DNA of 64,000 bases, taken from NCBI GenBank assembly GCA_963763485.1, contig CAVXOW010000007.1:310001-374000 (forward strand), in the 5' to 3' direction. Within the stretch, counting starts at the first letter, position 1; each line of letters starts with the position of its first letter. Origin of the DNA: CAWCKS01 sp963763485. GTDB taxonomy: Bacteria > Pseudomonadota > Alphaproteobacteria > Rhizobiales > Xanthobacteraceae. Both the position numbers and the translations under genes were made by a program. The notes beneath the pieces were generated by a model that worked only from the letters and a program-made list of their open reading frames with translations, was not told where the DNA came from and made no database searches. Positions 33,623 to 45,618 of the stretch are shown here, one piece after another.

Positions 33623-34357
33623 TCAATCCGTTCGCTGGGCCGCGACGATCAACATCATCGGCCGCTCCAGTTCTTCGGCAAGTTGCGGCGCCGCCGCGAT
33701 CTGCTCGGCGGTTGGCGCGAACTCGACGACGCGACGGATCGCGAAGCCGGCATCGAGCAATGTATTCAGCGTCGTGGCGATCGTCCGGTGATATTTGACC
33801 ACGCCTTTGGCCAGCCAGTCCGTGGTCCGCGAACCTTCGTTGAAATAGCCGTTGACCGGCCAGGTCTTGCGTCCGCCCGGATCGACCGTCCATTGCGGCT
33901 GCGCCGCGGCCATGTAGATCGGATGCTCGATGGTGAAAACGAGATGCGCCTTCGCGACCAGCGCACGATGGATCGCTCGCGCCAGCTTGCCGAAATCCCC
34001 GACATAGTGGAAGGCGAGCGAGCTGTAGGCGAGGTCGAACGAACCGGCAGGCAGCTCGATGGCTTCCAGGTCGGCGATGCGGTACTCGATCATCCCCTCC
34101 GGCGTATCGGCCCTCGCGCGACCGATCATGTTGTGCGAGAGATCAAGTCCGAGGACGTGGCCGGCACCCTGTTGCCGCGCCCAGCGCGCAAACCAGCCGA
34201 AGCCGCAGCCGAGATCGACGATGCGCTTGCCGCCGAGGGCAGGCAGCAAGTCACGGATCGCCGGCCATTCCGGCGCGCCGTCGAGACCATGGACCGATCG
34301 CGGCAACTGGCTGTAGCCGCGAAAGAACTCGTCCGTGTCGTAAATGTTCTGCGCCAT
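33623..34357 (-). CDS. class I SAM-dependent methyltransferase
   Basis: A 244-residue small-molecule methyltransferase. It starts MAQNIYDTDEFFRGYSQLPR, with motif I RIVDLGCGFGWFARWARQQG, LGLDLSHNMIGRARADTPEG and FDLAYSSLAFHYVGDFGKLA. A C-terminal cap contains IEHPIYMAAAQPQWTVDPGG, a pattern of rhizobial methyltransferases often called Tam- or UbiE-like. The substrate is unknown. Confidence 0.9.
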   Translation of the reverse strand: MAQNIYDTDEFFRGYSQLPRSVHGLDGAPEWPAIRDLLPALGGKRIVDLGCGFGWFARWARQQGAGHVLGLDLSHNMIGRARADTPEGMIEYRIADLEAIELPAGSFDLAYSSLAFHYVGDFGKLARAIHRALVAKAHLVFTIEHPIYMAAAQPQWTVDPGGRKTWPVNGYFNEGSRTTDWLAKGVVKYHRTIATTLNTLLDAGFAIRRVVEFAPTAEQIAAAPQLAEELERPMMLIVAAQRTD

Positions 34358-34385
34358 GATGTGCTCGCTGCAATGGGACGCAGCT

Positions 34386-34754
34386 TCAATACACCTTCGC
34401 GCCCGGCGCGACGATGTCGTTGCCGTCAGTATCCTTGCGCGGCGATAGCAGGATGACGCGATTGTCCGCGTCCGGCGCGCCGAGGATCAGCACTTCCGAC
34501 ATGAAGCCCGCGATGTTGCGCGGCGCAAAATTGCAGACGCAGACCACCAGTGAGCCAACCAACTGCTCCGCCGTGTAGTTCGTGATCTGCGCGCTCGACC
34601 ATTTCTCACCGAGTTCGCCGAGATCGAGTCGCACCTTCCACGACGGATTTTTTGCTTTCGGAAACGGCTGCACCTCGACGATGCGCCCGACGCGGAGATT
34701 GAGGCGGGTGAAGTCGTCGTAGGTGGCGTGGGGTGGGGGCGTGGTTTCGGTCAC
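34386..34754 (-). CDS. CsaA-type tRNA-binding domain protein
   Basis: A 122-residue OB-fold protein of the CsaA/YgjH group, related to the C-terminal tRNA-binding domains of methionyl- and phenylalanyl-tRNA synthetases; CsaA has export-related chaperone activity. Blocks are YDDFTRLNLRVGRIVEVQPF, PKAKNPSWKVRLDLGELGEK and NFAPRNIAGFMSEVLILGAP. The start is a GTG at 34754 (VTETTPPPHATYDDF). The frame continues upstream only because it runs into the repeat at 34779-34883, so a longer protein is unlikely. Confidence 0.9.
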   Translation of the reverse strand: MTETTPPPHATYDDFTRLNLRVGRIVEVQPFPKAKNPSWKVRLDLGELGEKWSSAQITNYTAEQLVGSLVVCVCNFAPRNIAGFMSEVLILGAPDADNRVILLSPRKDTDGNDIVAPGAKVY

Positions 34755-34778
34755 TGTTGTCTCCAATCGTTCAGCGCT

Positions 34779-34883
34779 GTCATCGCCCGGTTTAACCGGG
34801 CGATCCAGTAACCTCTGGCCGATGTTGTGCAGAAGTCGCCGGCGCCAGAGGTTACTGGATGCCCCGCTTTCGCGGGGCATGAC
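34779..34883. repeat. GTCAT...ATGAC hairpin-ended MITE-like repeat, type B
   Basis: A 105-base element starting GTCATCGCCCGGTTTAACCG and ending CCCGCTTTCGCGGGGCATGAC (last 20 overlap). About 39 bases at each end are inverted copies (ATCCAGTAACCTCTGG / CCAGAGGTTACTGGAT is exact). It lies between uvrB and the tRNA-binding protein gene. The copy at 56368-56473 has the same ends with a different inner word. Confidence 0.75.
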
Positions 34884-34906
34884 GACCGAAGGGTGGCGGA
34901 TTGAAT

Positions 34907-37879
<2,973 letters not shown>

Positions 37880-38011
37880 GGACGGAATATGGCGTCCTGA
37901 ACGCCAGGAATAAAGTGCGCGGAACGTATCATCCCCACTGCCGGAATTTGTCAGCAGCGCTTTCGGTACGGAACTTGTGGCCGGTTGCCGCTTGATGAGG
38001 CTTTGCCAGGC

Positions 38012-38854
38012 TCAATTCCTGCGGGAGGGCGGTGATGGCTTTGGTGGGACCGCTTTGGAAGCAGCCGCGCTTTCGATGCGTTTCGCCGCGGCGATATCGG
38101 CGAATGCGCGGTCGAATTGCCGTATCCGATAGAACACGATACCGCGGTCGACATAGGCCTCGCTCAGGCCGGGGTCGAGCTGGATCGCCAGATCAAAGTT
38201 GGCCAGCGCGCGCGTCAGGTCGCCATCACGATAAGCAGCGATGCCCCGCTCGCGATACGATCTTGCATCGGTCGCGGGCAGTTCGAGCGACGGGTCGGCG
38301 CCGTCCACCATCGGCGCGCCATCCGTGCTCGTGGAGGCGCCGGCCGTGGTCGACCTCATCGCGTCGCTCAAAAGTTTCATACCCCGAAGCTTGTCGTCGG
38401 GTTCAATCCGTTCGGCTGCAACGGGCGCGCTTGCAGATTTCTCGACGGTGATCTCGACCGGTCCGCGCGCAGTCACCACGTCGTTCGCCCGCGCCGGATC
38501 GAAAGCCGCGTTCGAATGGGGCCAGAACAGTGTGTACAGCGCATACCCCGCGACGAGAATTGCCGACAGAACGACCACGGCGATGGCGTCTGCCGCGATC
38601 TTGCGGAATGTGTCCACAACGAAAGCGCGCGTCGGATGCTCGGCAGCTGCCAACAGCCGGTCATAGGCCGCTCGCTGTTCCGGATCGCTGAGGATGGTGT
38701 TGGCGCGGACGATCTGCCTGAATTTCAGCGGAGCATCCGGATCTCCGGTATTGATGTCGGGATGGGTCGCCTTGACGGCATTTCGGAATGCGTCCCTGAG
38801 GTCTTCGGCGTCATCGTCAGGAAATGCACCAACTAAATCATAGAGGGTTTTCAT
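38012..38854 (-). CDS. J-domain membrane protein with TPR-like C-terminus
   Basis: A 280-residue protein. Residues 1-65 are a J domain (MKTLYDLVGAFPDDDAEDLR, KATHPDINTGDPDAPLKFRQ with the HPD motif that stimulates DnaK, and ILSDPEQRAAYDRLL). One transmembrane helix lies near 88-110 (IAVVVLSAILVAGYALYTLF). After a linker comes a TPR pair (YRERGIAAYRDGDLTRALAN and FDLAIQLDPGLSEAYVDRGI). A Hsp70 co-chaperone anchored in the inner membrane is inferred, with the TPR probably outside. Start chosen at the J-domain Met; the open frame runs 25 codons further. Confidence 0.85.
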   Translation of the reverse strand: MKTLYDLVGAFPDDDAEDLRDAFRNAVKATHPDINTGDPDAPLKFRQIVRANTILSDPEQRAAYDRLLAAAEHPTRAFVVDTFRKIAADAIAVVVLSAILVAGYALYTLFWPHSNAAFDPARANDVVTARGPVEITVEKSASAPVAAERIEPDDKLRGMKLLSDAMRSTTAGASTSTDGAPMVDGADPSLELPATDARSYRERGIAAYRDGDLTRALANFDLAIQLDPGLSEAYVDRGIVFYRIRQFDRAFADIAAAKRIESAAASKAVPPKPSPPSRRN

Positions 38855-39020
38855 AGTCGCTCTTGCGGCTACTCGCCCCGTAAATCCCCATTGTCGCCTA
38901 ACCGCTGGACGCGACAGATCGATGATCAAAAAGAGTCTAATGGAACGCGGCGGTCATACAGTTGGCGCAAAAAAGACTGAATCGAATTCGGCCCCGGCCG
39001 ACCGGCGCTCCAGCGCGGGC

Positions 39021-39428
39021 TCACCGATGCGTGTCACCGACTGCTCGCTGCAGCAGCGCCAGGCGTTCGCGGGCGACCTTCTCGGCCTTCTGGTAGCATT
39101 GCCGCTCGTAGTCGAGCTTCAGACGCGCCCATTGATCTGGATCCACCGTCTTGAGGTCGGATCTGTCGAACTCGCAGTCCGGTGCGGGCTGCGGGGTCAG
39201 CAGCGCGCGGTCGAGCGGGCGAAGGCGTGGTTGAGCATGACGGGCCCGCGTGGCGACGTGCACGCGGTTGAACTCGAGGCCTTGTTGAGCGGTATTTTGC
39301 GCGCAACCGGCGACGGTGATCGTGCAAAGCGTCGCGGGAACGATCAAGAGCCTGGTGGGCACCGCGATCAGGCGCAAGCTCCTGGCGAACTGCTGCACGA
39401 ATCGCAACGCCTGATCCGCGATCGCCAT
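39021..39428 (-). CDS. putative lipoprotein of unknown function
   Basis: A 135-residue product with an N-terminal hydrophobic region and a lipobox, LLIVPATLCTITVAGC, around residue 42. The start is probably internal, since a signal peptide of 40 residues is long. The mature part (QNTAQQGLEFNRVHVATRAR, DQWARLKLDYERQCYQKAEK, VARERLALLQRAV) is helical and charged, with two cysteines. No known domain is visible. It sits alone upstream of the J-domain gene on the same strand. Confidence 0.65.
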   Translation of the reverse strand: MAIADQALRFVQQFARSLRLIAVPTRLLIVPATLCTITVAGCAQNTAQQGLEFNRVHVATRARHAQPRLRPLDRALLTPQPAPDCEFDRSDLKTVDPDQWARLKLDYERQCYQKAEKVARERLALLQRAVGDTHR

Positions 39429-39636
39429 GCGAAGTGTCCCAATTCACGCAAATAAGTTGCTCGCATCTTTCGCGTCAGATTTCTTCGCGAGGCGAGCTAC
39501 CAACGGCGCGTGGCTTTCAGCCAGCGGCGGCGATCATGGTCGGAGAATTTTAATCACAGTCTAACGGTCATGATGAATCGAAGGTTAAGCGCCCTCCGGA
39601 CAGCGAACGTGCCGGCGCTCGTCGCGGGTGCCTTAA

Positions 39637-40707
39637 TTACAACTTCGGCAGCACCTTCTCCTTCAGCAGCACCATCGAGCGGCGCGCCAGCGCCGGATCG
39701 GCCCAGTCCTTGCCGGCGTAGAGCAGCGTGCCGAAATCGCCGATAATTTGGTGGAACGCCAAGAGCTCGTCGGCGACCTTGTCCGGGGTACCCCAGATCA
39801 CAAGGTCGTCGAGCACGCCATCGAGCGTCACCGCGCTGTCCGGAATGGTCGCATTCTCCTTGAACTGGTTGCCGCGGCCGCCCTTCAGCAGCTTTGTCAG
39901 CAGCTGCTTGTAGTAGTAGCGGTAGGGGCTCTGCGGCCCGAGCGCGTAGGCCTCGGCTTGCGCGAGATCGTCGGCAACGAAGATCGACTTCGCGACGCGC
40001 CAGTTGTTGGGATCGGGCTGCCGGCCGCCACGCGCGCAGCCGCCGACATACATGGTCCAGTGGGTCGCGACCCATTTTGGCAGCAGGAAGTTGGCCGAGA
40101 TCACCTCCCAGCCGCGCGTGGCCGCCTCGCTGACGCTTTGCGAATAGGGCGACACCGCGGTGACCAAAATCGGCGGATGCGGCTTCTGCAGCGGTCTTGC
40201 AATAAAACCCTGGCCGATCTCGGTCATCATGGTGCGCGCGGTCGACAGCTTCCAGAACTGGCCCGTGAGCTCGTACGGCGGTTCGCCCGCCCAGATCTTG
40301 AGCACGAGGTCGATCGCTTCGCGGAACATCGCAGTGCGGTCGGCATCGAAATTGCCGAACACTTCGGCATCCGACATCAGCCCGCCCGGGCTGATGCCGA
40401 AATTGAAGCGGCCGTCGAGCATGTGATCGAGCATCGCAATTTGCGCTGCGACCGCGGCCGGATGCGTGTTCGGCATGTTGACCGTGCCGGTGCCGAGCCG
40501 CATCCGTTTGATGTCGTTCGCGATCCAGGCGAGGAAGCTGATGCAGGAGGTGATGTTCTCGGCCTGGTCGGTGGTGTGCTCGCCGACATAGGCTTCCGTG
40601 AAGCCGAGTTCATCGGCCAGCACGAACGCCTCGCGATCCTCGCGCAGCGACTGCCGCCAGTCCTTGTCCAGGGGATGGATCGGCATGGTGAAGAAGCCGA
40701 GATTCAT
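39637..40707 (-). CDS. LLM class flavin-dependent oxidoreductase
   Basis: A luciferase-like monooxygenase of 356 residues (TIM barrel, reduced FMN supplied by a partner). It starts MNLGFFTMPIHPLDKDWRQS. Family blocks are ADELGFTEAYVGEHTTDQAE, MRLGTGTVNMPNTHPAAVAA and RFNFGISPGGLMSDAEVFGN, then GQGFIARPLQKPHPPILVTA and the terminal GTPDKVADELLAFHQIIGDF. It resembles limonene monooxygenase-type members. It lies directly upstream of livF in the same direction of reading as the transporter genes, so a role in oxidising the imported compound is plausible but unproven. Confidence 0.9.
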   Translation of the reverse strand: MNLGFFTMPIHPLDKDWRQSLREDREAFVLADELGFTEAYVGEHTTDQAENITSCISFLAWIANDIKRMRLGTGTVNMPNTHPAAVAAQIAMLDHMLDGRFNFGISPGGLMSDAEVFGNFDADRTAMFREAIDLVLKIWAGEPPYELTGQFWKLSTARTMMTEIGQGFIARPLQKPHPPILVTAVSPYSQSVSEAATRGWEVISANFLLPKWVATHWTMYVGGCARGGRQPDPNNWRVAKSIFVADDLAQAEAYALGPQSPYRYYYKQLLTKLLKGGRGNQFKENATIPDSAVTLDGVLDDLVIWGTPDKVADELLAFHQIIGDFGTLLYAGKDWADPALARRSMVLLKEKVLPKL

Positions 40708-40743
40708 TTTCTTGCTCCCTCGCTATCCAATGACGGGTCGAGA

Positions 40744-41478
40744 TCAAACCCCGCCGAGATACAGTCGCTTCACGAGGTCGTTGGCCTTCAGCTCGTCGAC
40801 CGAACCCGCCGCGACCGCGATTTCGCCGTGCACGATGATATAGCCGCGGTCGGCAATCCGGATCGCCTGATTGAAATTCTGCTCTGCCATCAGCACCGTC
40901 AAGCCGAAACGCTGCTTCAGTTCGGCGATCGCGGCAATCGTCTGCGATACCAAGAGCGGCGACAGCCCGACCGACGGCTCGTCAATCAGGAGCAGTCGCG
41001 GCGATGACATCAGCGCCCGCGCGATTGCCAGCATCTGCTGCTGGCCGCCCGATAACGTGCCGGCGAGCTGGCGCTGCCGTTCCTTCAGCATCGGAAACGT
41101 CTCGAACGCGTGCGCGAGGTTGCGCGCGATCGCGCCGCGCGCCGCTTTGCGGAATGCGCCGAGCATCAGGTTCTCCCCGACCGTCAGCTTTGGAAACAGC
41201 CGCCGTCCCTCGGGCACGAGAGCCACGCCGAGATCGACGATCGCCTCCGCTGGCAGCTTCGTCAGATCGTGCGTCGTGCCGTCGATCTCGAGCACGATCA
41301 CACCGCGCGTCGGCCGCACCAGGCCAGCGACGCATTTCATCAACGTCGACTTGCCATTGCCGTTGGTGCCGAGCAGCGCCACCGTCTCGCCGGCCTCGAC
41401 GTTGAGCGACACGCCGCGCAGCGCTTTGACGGCGCCGTAGCCGGCGTCGAGCGCCTCGATCGCGAGCCTAAGCGCCAA
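40744..41478 (-). CDS. livF: branched-chain amino acid-type ABC transporter ATP-binding protein LivF
   Basis: A 244-residue cytoplasmic ATPase of the Liv family. Walker A is LLGTNGNGKSTLMKCVAGLV, the signature is LAGTLSGGQQQMLAIARALM, and Walker B is PRLLLIDEPSVGLSPLLVSQ. The family motif GVALVPEGRRLFPKLTVGEN marks LivF rather than LivG. Its start overlaps the livG stop by eleven bases. Liv-type systems import branched amino acids, amides or aromatic acids; the neighbouring dioxygenase favours an aromatic substrate here. Confidence 0.92.
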   Translation of the reverse strand: MALRLAIEALDAGYGAVKALRGVSLNVEAGETVALLGTNGNGKSTLMKCVAGLVRPTRGVIVLEIDGTTHDLTKLPAEAIVDLGVALVPEGRRLFPKLTVGENLMLGAFRKAARGAIARNLAHAFETFPMLKERQRQLAGTLSGGQQQMLAIARALMSSPRLLLIDEPSVGLSPLLVSQTIAAIAELKQRFGLTVLMAEQNFNQAIRIADRGYIIVHGEIAVAAGSVDELKANDLVKRLYLGGV

Positions 41479-42211
41479 GATAGGCCTCCTGCACCCGCTT
41501 GTCGGCCATCACCTCATGCGGTGTGCCGAGCGCGATGATGCGGCCGGCGTCGAGACACATCACGCGCTGTGAGAATTTCATCACCGCCTGCATGATGTGC
41601 TCGATCATGATGATGGTGATGCCGTCGGCGGCAAGGCTCATCAAAAGCTCGAGCACCTCGTCGACCTCGGACCCCGACAGTCCGGCCATGGCCTCGTCGG
41701 AGATCAGGAGCTTCGGCCGCGCGGCGAGCGCGCGCGCCAGCTCCATCTTGCGCAACTCGACCTGGGTCAGCGTCGTGGTCGCGGCATCGGCGCGCGCTGT
41801 AAGGCCGATCCGGGCGAGGATCGCCAGCGCCGCATCACGCTGGTGCGCGGCGCTCTCGAACACCGCGTGGCCCGCGGCAAAATCGAGCGCCACCACCAAA
41901 TTCTCGACCACGGTCATGCTCTTGAACGGCCGCGGAATCTGGAAGCTGCGCGCGATACCGCGCCGCGCCCGCTTGTACGCCGGCAGGCCGGTGACGTCTT
42001 CGCCGGCGAAGGTCACGCTGCCCTTCTGCGGCGAGAGCGCGCCGGAGATGCAGTTGATCAGCGTTGTCTTGCCGGAGCCGTTCGGCCCGATCAGGCCAAA
42101 CCGTTCGCCCTTCCTGATATCGATGCTGACATTGTCGAGCGCGACGAAGCCGCCAAAATTCTTGGTCATGCCTGATATCGCGAGCAGCGGCGCGTCGTCG
42201 GCGGTGCTCAT
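41468..42211 (-). CDS. livG: ABC transporter ATP-binding protein LivG
   Basis: The second ATPase of the transporter, 247 residues. Walker A is GLIGPNGSGKTTLINCISGA and Walker B is PKLLISDEAMAGLSGSEVDE, the DEAMAGL form usual for LivG. The signature loop normally reading LSGGQ-like is degenerate: TTLTQVELRKMELARAL. The GIARSFQIPRPFKSMTVVEN block confirms the subfamily. Its start overlaps livM by four bases (ATGA), so livH-livM-livG-livF is one operon. Confidence 0.92.
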   Translation of the reverse strand: MSTADDAPLLAISGMTKNFGGFVALDNVSIDIRKGERFGLIGPNGSGKTTLINCISGALSPQKGSVTFAGEDVTGLPAYKRARRGIARSFQIPRPFKSMTVVENLVVALDFAAGHAVFESAAHQRDAALAILARIGLTARADAATTTLTQVELRKMELARALAARPKLLISDEAMAGLSGSEVDEVLELLMSLAADGITIIMIEHIMQAVMKFSQRVMCLDAGRIIALGTPHEVMADKRVQEAYLGA

Positions 42212-43176
42212 GCCACGCCTCTCGCCCGCGCTCGCGCATAAATAGCGTCGCGCAAGCCCAGCAGCCCCTTTGGTGCGGCGACCACAAACAGCACCAGCAT
42301 GATGCCGAGCACCAGCACGTTCACCTCGGACGAAATCGTGACGGCGAGCATTTGCTGGGTGACGCCGAGCAGGATCGCGCCGAGCACCGGTCCGATCCAG
42401 TGCGCGGTGCCGCCGATCAGCGCCATCGCCAGCACCGAGACCGAATAGTTCAGGTCGAACGCGGACGCCGGGTTGGCGTACTGCAGGTACATCGCCCCCG
42501 GGGCGCCGGCCGCCGACATCAGCGCGCCCGAGATTACGCAGGCCAGCACCTTCAGCCGCAGCGTCGGGACCCCCGACGATTCGGCCGCAAGCTCGTCGTC
42601 TTTCAGCGCCTTCAGGCCGCGGCCGATCCGCGAGGCCTGAATGCCGCGCGCGACCGCGATCGCCAGCACTGCCAGCAGCGCCTGCACGACGAACAACAGC
42701 TTCACGTAGGTGTCGAACGGCGCCATGACCGGCGGCCGCTGCAGCTGGATGCCGGCGGCGCCGCCGACGAACCGCCAGTTGGTCACCAGCGTCTCGACGA
42801 TGATCGCGAGCGCGATGGTTGCGATCGAGAAGAAGATGCCGCGCATCCGCAGCGTCAACAGCCCGACCGCGCCGCCGAGCAGCGCGCCGACCGCGGCGGC
42901 GGTCGCGATCTGCACGATGAGCGGTGCGTCAAACGCCTTGGTCAGGAACACCGCGCTGTAGACGCCGACGCCGAAGAACGCGTTGGTGCCGAAATTGACG
43001 TAGCCCGCGGAGCCGCCGAGGATGCTCCACGCCGTCGCCAGCACGATGAACTGCAGGATGACGTAGCCGGCGAAGAACGGATATTCGTTGCGGACGATCT
43101 GCGTCGCCACCAGCACGGCGGCGAGAAACGCCGCCATGCCGATCCAGAACGCGATGGTCCGCCCCCGCGTCGTCAT
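42208..43176 (-). CDS. livM: branched-chain amino acid-type ABC transporter permease LivM
   Basis: A 322-residue inner-membrane permease with about eight to ten helices. It starts MTTRGRTIAFWIGMAAFLAA at 43176, overlapping the livH stop by four bases (ATGA); the frame continues upstream only as the off-frame shadow of livH. The family blocks are LGGSAGYVNFGTNAFFGVGV (the NxGxxxFxGxG motif), LRMRGIFFSIATIALAIIVE, GRGLKALKDDELAAESSGVP (the cytoplasmic loop that contacts the ATPase) and ALIGGTAHWIGPVLGAILLG. Confidence 0.92.
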   Translation of the reverse strand: MTTRGRTIAFWIGMAAFLAAVLVATQIVRNEYPFFAGYVILQFIVLATAWSILGGSAGYVNFGTNAFFGVGVYSAVFLTKAFDAPLIVQIATAAAVGALLGGAVGLLTLRMRGIFFSIATIALAIIVETLVTNWRFVGGAAGIQLQRPPVMAPFDTYVKLLFVVQALLAVLAIAVARGIQASRIGRGLKALKDDELAAESSGVPTLRLKVLACVISGALMSAAGAPGAMYLQYANPASAFDLNYSVSVLAMALIGGTAHWIGPVLGAILLGVTQQMLAVTISSEVNVLVLGIMLVLFVVAAPKGLLGLRDAIYARARARGVA

Positions 43177-44050
43177 CGGCCGAGCAGCCCCTGCGGCCGG
43201 ATCGCGAGCACGCCGAGCAGCATCGCAAACGAGATCGCCGGCGCCCACGACGCGCCGAACATCGTCAGCACGATCAACTCGGCGACGCCGAGGATCAGGC
43301 CAGCGATCAGCGTGCCGGTGATGCTGCCGAGCCCCGCCATGACGACGACGCAGAAGGTGCGGCCGATATAGGCGCGGTCGAGCGTCGGCTCGACTGGCGC
43401 GACGATGATCAGGAGCGCGCCGGCGACGCCGAGCACGGAGGTCGCGATCGCAAAGGCAAACTGCTTGACGCGCAAGGGGTTGGCGCCCATCAGCCGCAGC
43501 GCCTCCTCGTCCTGCGCCACCGCGCGGATCGCGCGGCCCATGAAGGTCTTCGAGAGATACAGCGCGAGCAGCGCGGTCAGCGACAGCGCCACCGCGAACG
43601 CCACCACTTGCCGGTAGGGGATCCGCATGTCGCCGAGCCGCAGCGATTTGCCGATATAGTCGGCGGTCACCGTGCGCTGGTCGACGCCGAACTGCATGAT
43701 GATCAGCACCTCGATGATGAAGGCGATGCCGAAGAAGAACGCGATGCCGCGCACGGCTTGCATCCGTGCCGCGCTTCTCGAACGTCTCGTAGTAGAGCCG
43801 GTAGGACAACAGCCCGAGCACGAAGAAGATCGGCGTGATCATAAGCCCGGCGAGCAGCGGGTCGATCTCGTAGGAGTTCGTTCAGCACGAACACGCCATA
43901 CGACGCCAGCACCAGGAACGCGGGATGCGCCACGTGCGGCACGTCGAGCAGCCCGAACGTGATCGACAGCGACACGCTGACTGCTGCGTAGAAGCAGCCA
44001 AGCAGCAGCCCCAGCACGACGGCGTCGCGCAGCAGGTCAAGCGAGAACAC
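43173..44050 (-). pseudogene. livH: branched-chain amino acid-type ABC transporter permease LivH, two frameshifts
   Basis: The permease reads in three frames. MFSLDLLRDAVVLGLLLGCF at 44050 runs to YGVFVLNE near 43878. The next part, SYEIDPLLAG then MITPIFFVLGLLSYRLYYET, reads one frame over. From about 43766 MQAVRGIAFFFGIAFIIEVL continues in a third frame to the stop at 43173. Each break is repaired by removing one base, near 43878-43884 and near 43770, giving 291 residues, the normal LivH length. The rest of the operon is intact and no other substitution is needed, so two single-base insertion errors are the likelier cause. If real, the transporter would lack one permease. Confidence 0.82.
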
Positions 44051-44064
44051 GGGAGGCTTTGTTG

Positions 44065-44220
44065 TTCCCCTCCCCCTTGTGGGGAGGGGCTAGGGGTGGG
44101 GGTCGGAGTTGTGTGTCGCCGGATTGAGCCATGCGGAATAAGCGTGCGGTCGTCGGGGATGTCTCAGTGGGCGATCGATGGACCCCCACCCCTGACCCCT
44201 CCCCACAAGGGGGAGGGGAA
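44065..44220. repeat. G/C-tract inverted-repeat element, type C
   Basis: TTCCCCTCCCCCTTGTGGGG at the left and CCCCACAAGGGGGAGGGGAA at the right are inverted copies, extended inward by AGGGGCTAGGGGTGGGGGTC and its near complement. The 156-base element lies between livH and the first substrate-binding gene. A second element of the same type is at 45619-45729. Confidence 0.75.
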
Positions 44221-44266
44221 ATCCCGGAGCCGCCGAAGACTTGCCCCATGCGCAGTTTCAATCCCC

Positions 44267-45511
44267 TCACTTCCTCGCCGCCTCGAACGGCGTCACAAGC
44301 TCGCCGCTCTTGAGCCGCGCCGGGGCCAGGATCGCCTGCTTGCCCACGGAGCGGAACTGCTCGATGTTCTTGTCGGTGACGTTGTGGAACTGCGCCATCA
44401 GCGTAGCGCCCTCCTTCCATTCGCCGTCGGCATCGAACGCGATCGGCCCGACGATGGTCTTCAACTCGTGCTCGTGCAGGTATTTGGCGATGCCCTTCTG
44501 GTCGAGCGACTTCGTCGCATTGACCGCCTGCTCGAGCAGCTGCCCCATCGCGTAGCCGTAGGGCGAGATGTAGAAGCCGAGCGGGTCGACCTTGGCTTCG
44601 ACCGCGCGCTTGGCGTAGGTCTCGAAATAGGCCTTGGTGCCGTCGAAATACATGCTCGGCTCCGGCAGCCAGGTGTTGTAGTTGACGACGCCATTGAGCA
44701 GCGAGCCCATGCCCTCCATCACGGCCGCGTTCTGTAAGCCGACCATGCCGCCGCCGAACAGCTTCACATTGTCGCCAATTCCGATCTCGTTCACCGCGCG
44801 CAGGATGCCGGCGGAATCCGGCGGATACGACGCGACATAGACGATGTCGGGGTTTGCCGACTTCAGCGCGCGCACGATCGACGAGAACTCGGTCGTGGTC
44901 GGCGGATAGCTCTGGTCGTAGACGATCTCGAGCCCCATCTTCTTGGCAACGTCGCGGGCGGTGCCGGCCAGGTTCTGCGCGAACTCCTGGTCGGAGATGA
45001 GCAGCGCGACCGTCTTGCCGCCGGCCTTCTTGCCGATGTCGAGATATTCCGCCGCCTGACTCTCCCGCGGTCCCCACGGCGCGTTGTTGAACCACATGTC
45101 GTGGTGGATCTTGCTGTTCACCTGGAACGAGAAGTTGCCCATCAGCAGGAGGCCGCGCTGCTTCGCGAGCGGCAGCAGCGGCGCGGTCGGCACCGTGGCG
45201 TAGGGCGCGAACAGGATGTCGACCTTGTCGACGTCGAGCAGCTTGGCGTAGATCGCCGGCGTCTCCGCCGCGCTCGACTTGTCGTCATAGACAACGAGCT
45301 CGACCTTGCGTCCGAGCAGCCCGCCCCTGGCGTTGATGTCGTCGCGCCAGATCTGGATGCCGAGCAGCGATGATTTGCCGGCCGCGGCAAGCCCGCCGGT
45401 CTGCGCCATCGACATCCCGATCTTGATCGGCCCGTCCTCGGCGATCGCGCCTGAAGCCAAGCCAAAGACTGCGGCGGCAATTGCGCCGCCGAGAATCGTT
45501 CTGCGTTTCAT
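44267..45511 (-). CDS. ABC transporter substrate-binding protein, Liv/Leu family
   Basis: A periplasmic binding protein of 414 residues with signal peptide MKRRTILGGAIAAAVFGLAS and cleavage after AIA. The mature start IKIGMSMAQTGGLAAAGKSS and the blocks DINARGGLLGRKVELVVYDD, LFAPYATVPTAPLLPLAKQR and SANPDIVYVASYPPDSAGIL are typical of type I amino-acid/aromatic-acid binding proteins. A good ribosome-binding site, GGGAGGATCC, precedes the ATG at 45511; the frame upstream is repeat-derived. It shares the strand and order of the liv operon and is its probable receptor. Confidence 0.93.
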   Translation of the reverse strand: MKRRTILGGAIAAAVFGLASGAIAEDGPIKIGMSMAQTGGLAAAGKSSLLGIQIWRDDINARGGLLGRKVELVVYDDKSSAAETPAIYAKLLDVDKVDILFAPYATVPTAPLLPLAKQRGLLLMGNFSFQVNSKIHHDMWFNNAPWGPRESQAAEYLDIGKKAGGKTVALLISDQEFAQNLAGTARDVAKKMGLEIVYDQSYPPTTTEFSSIVRALKSANPDIVYVASYPPDSAGILRAVNEIGIGDNVKLFGGGMVGLQNAAVMEGMGSLLNGVVNYNTWLPEPSMYFDGTKAYFETYAKRAVEAKVDPLGFYISPYGYAMGQLLEQAVNATKSLDQKGIAKYLHEHELKTIVGPIAFDADGEWKEGATLMAQFHNVTDKNIEQFRSVGKQAILAPARLKSGELVTPFEAARK

Positions 45512-45618
45512 GGATCCTCCCTGAACCCCGTTGTGTTTTATTTCTTGTGACTCGCGCCGGGCTTTGTTGTTGTGGCCCGGTCGCGAAATTAGTTCGGCTT
45601 GACGATGCACTCGGCGCG

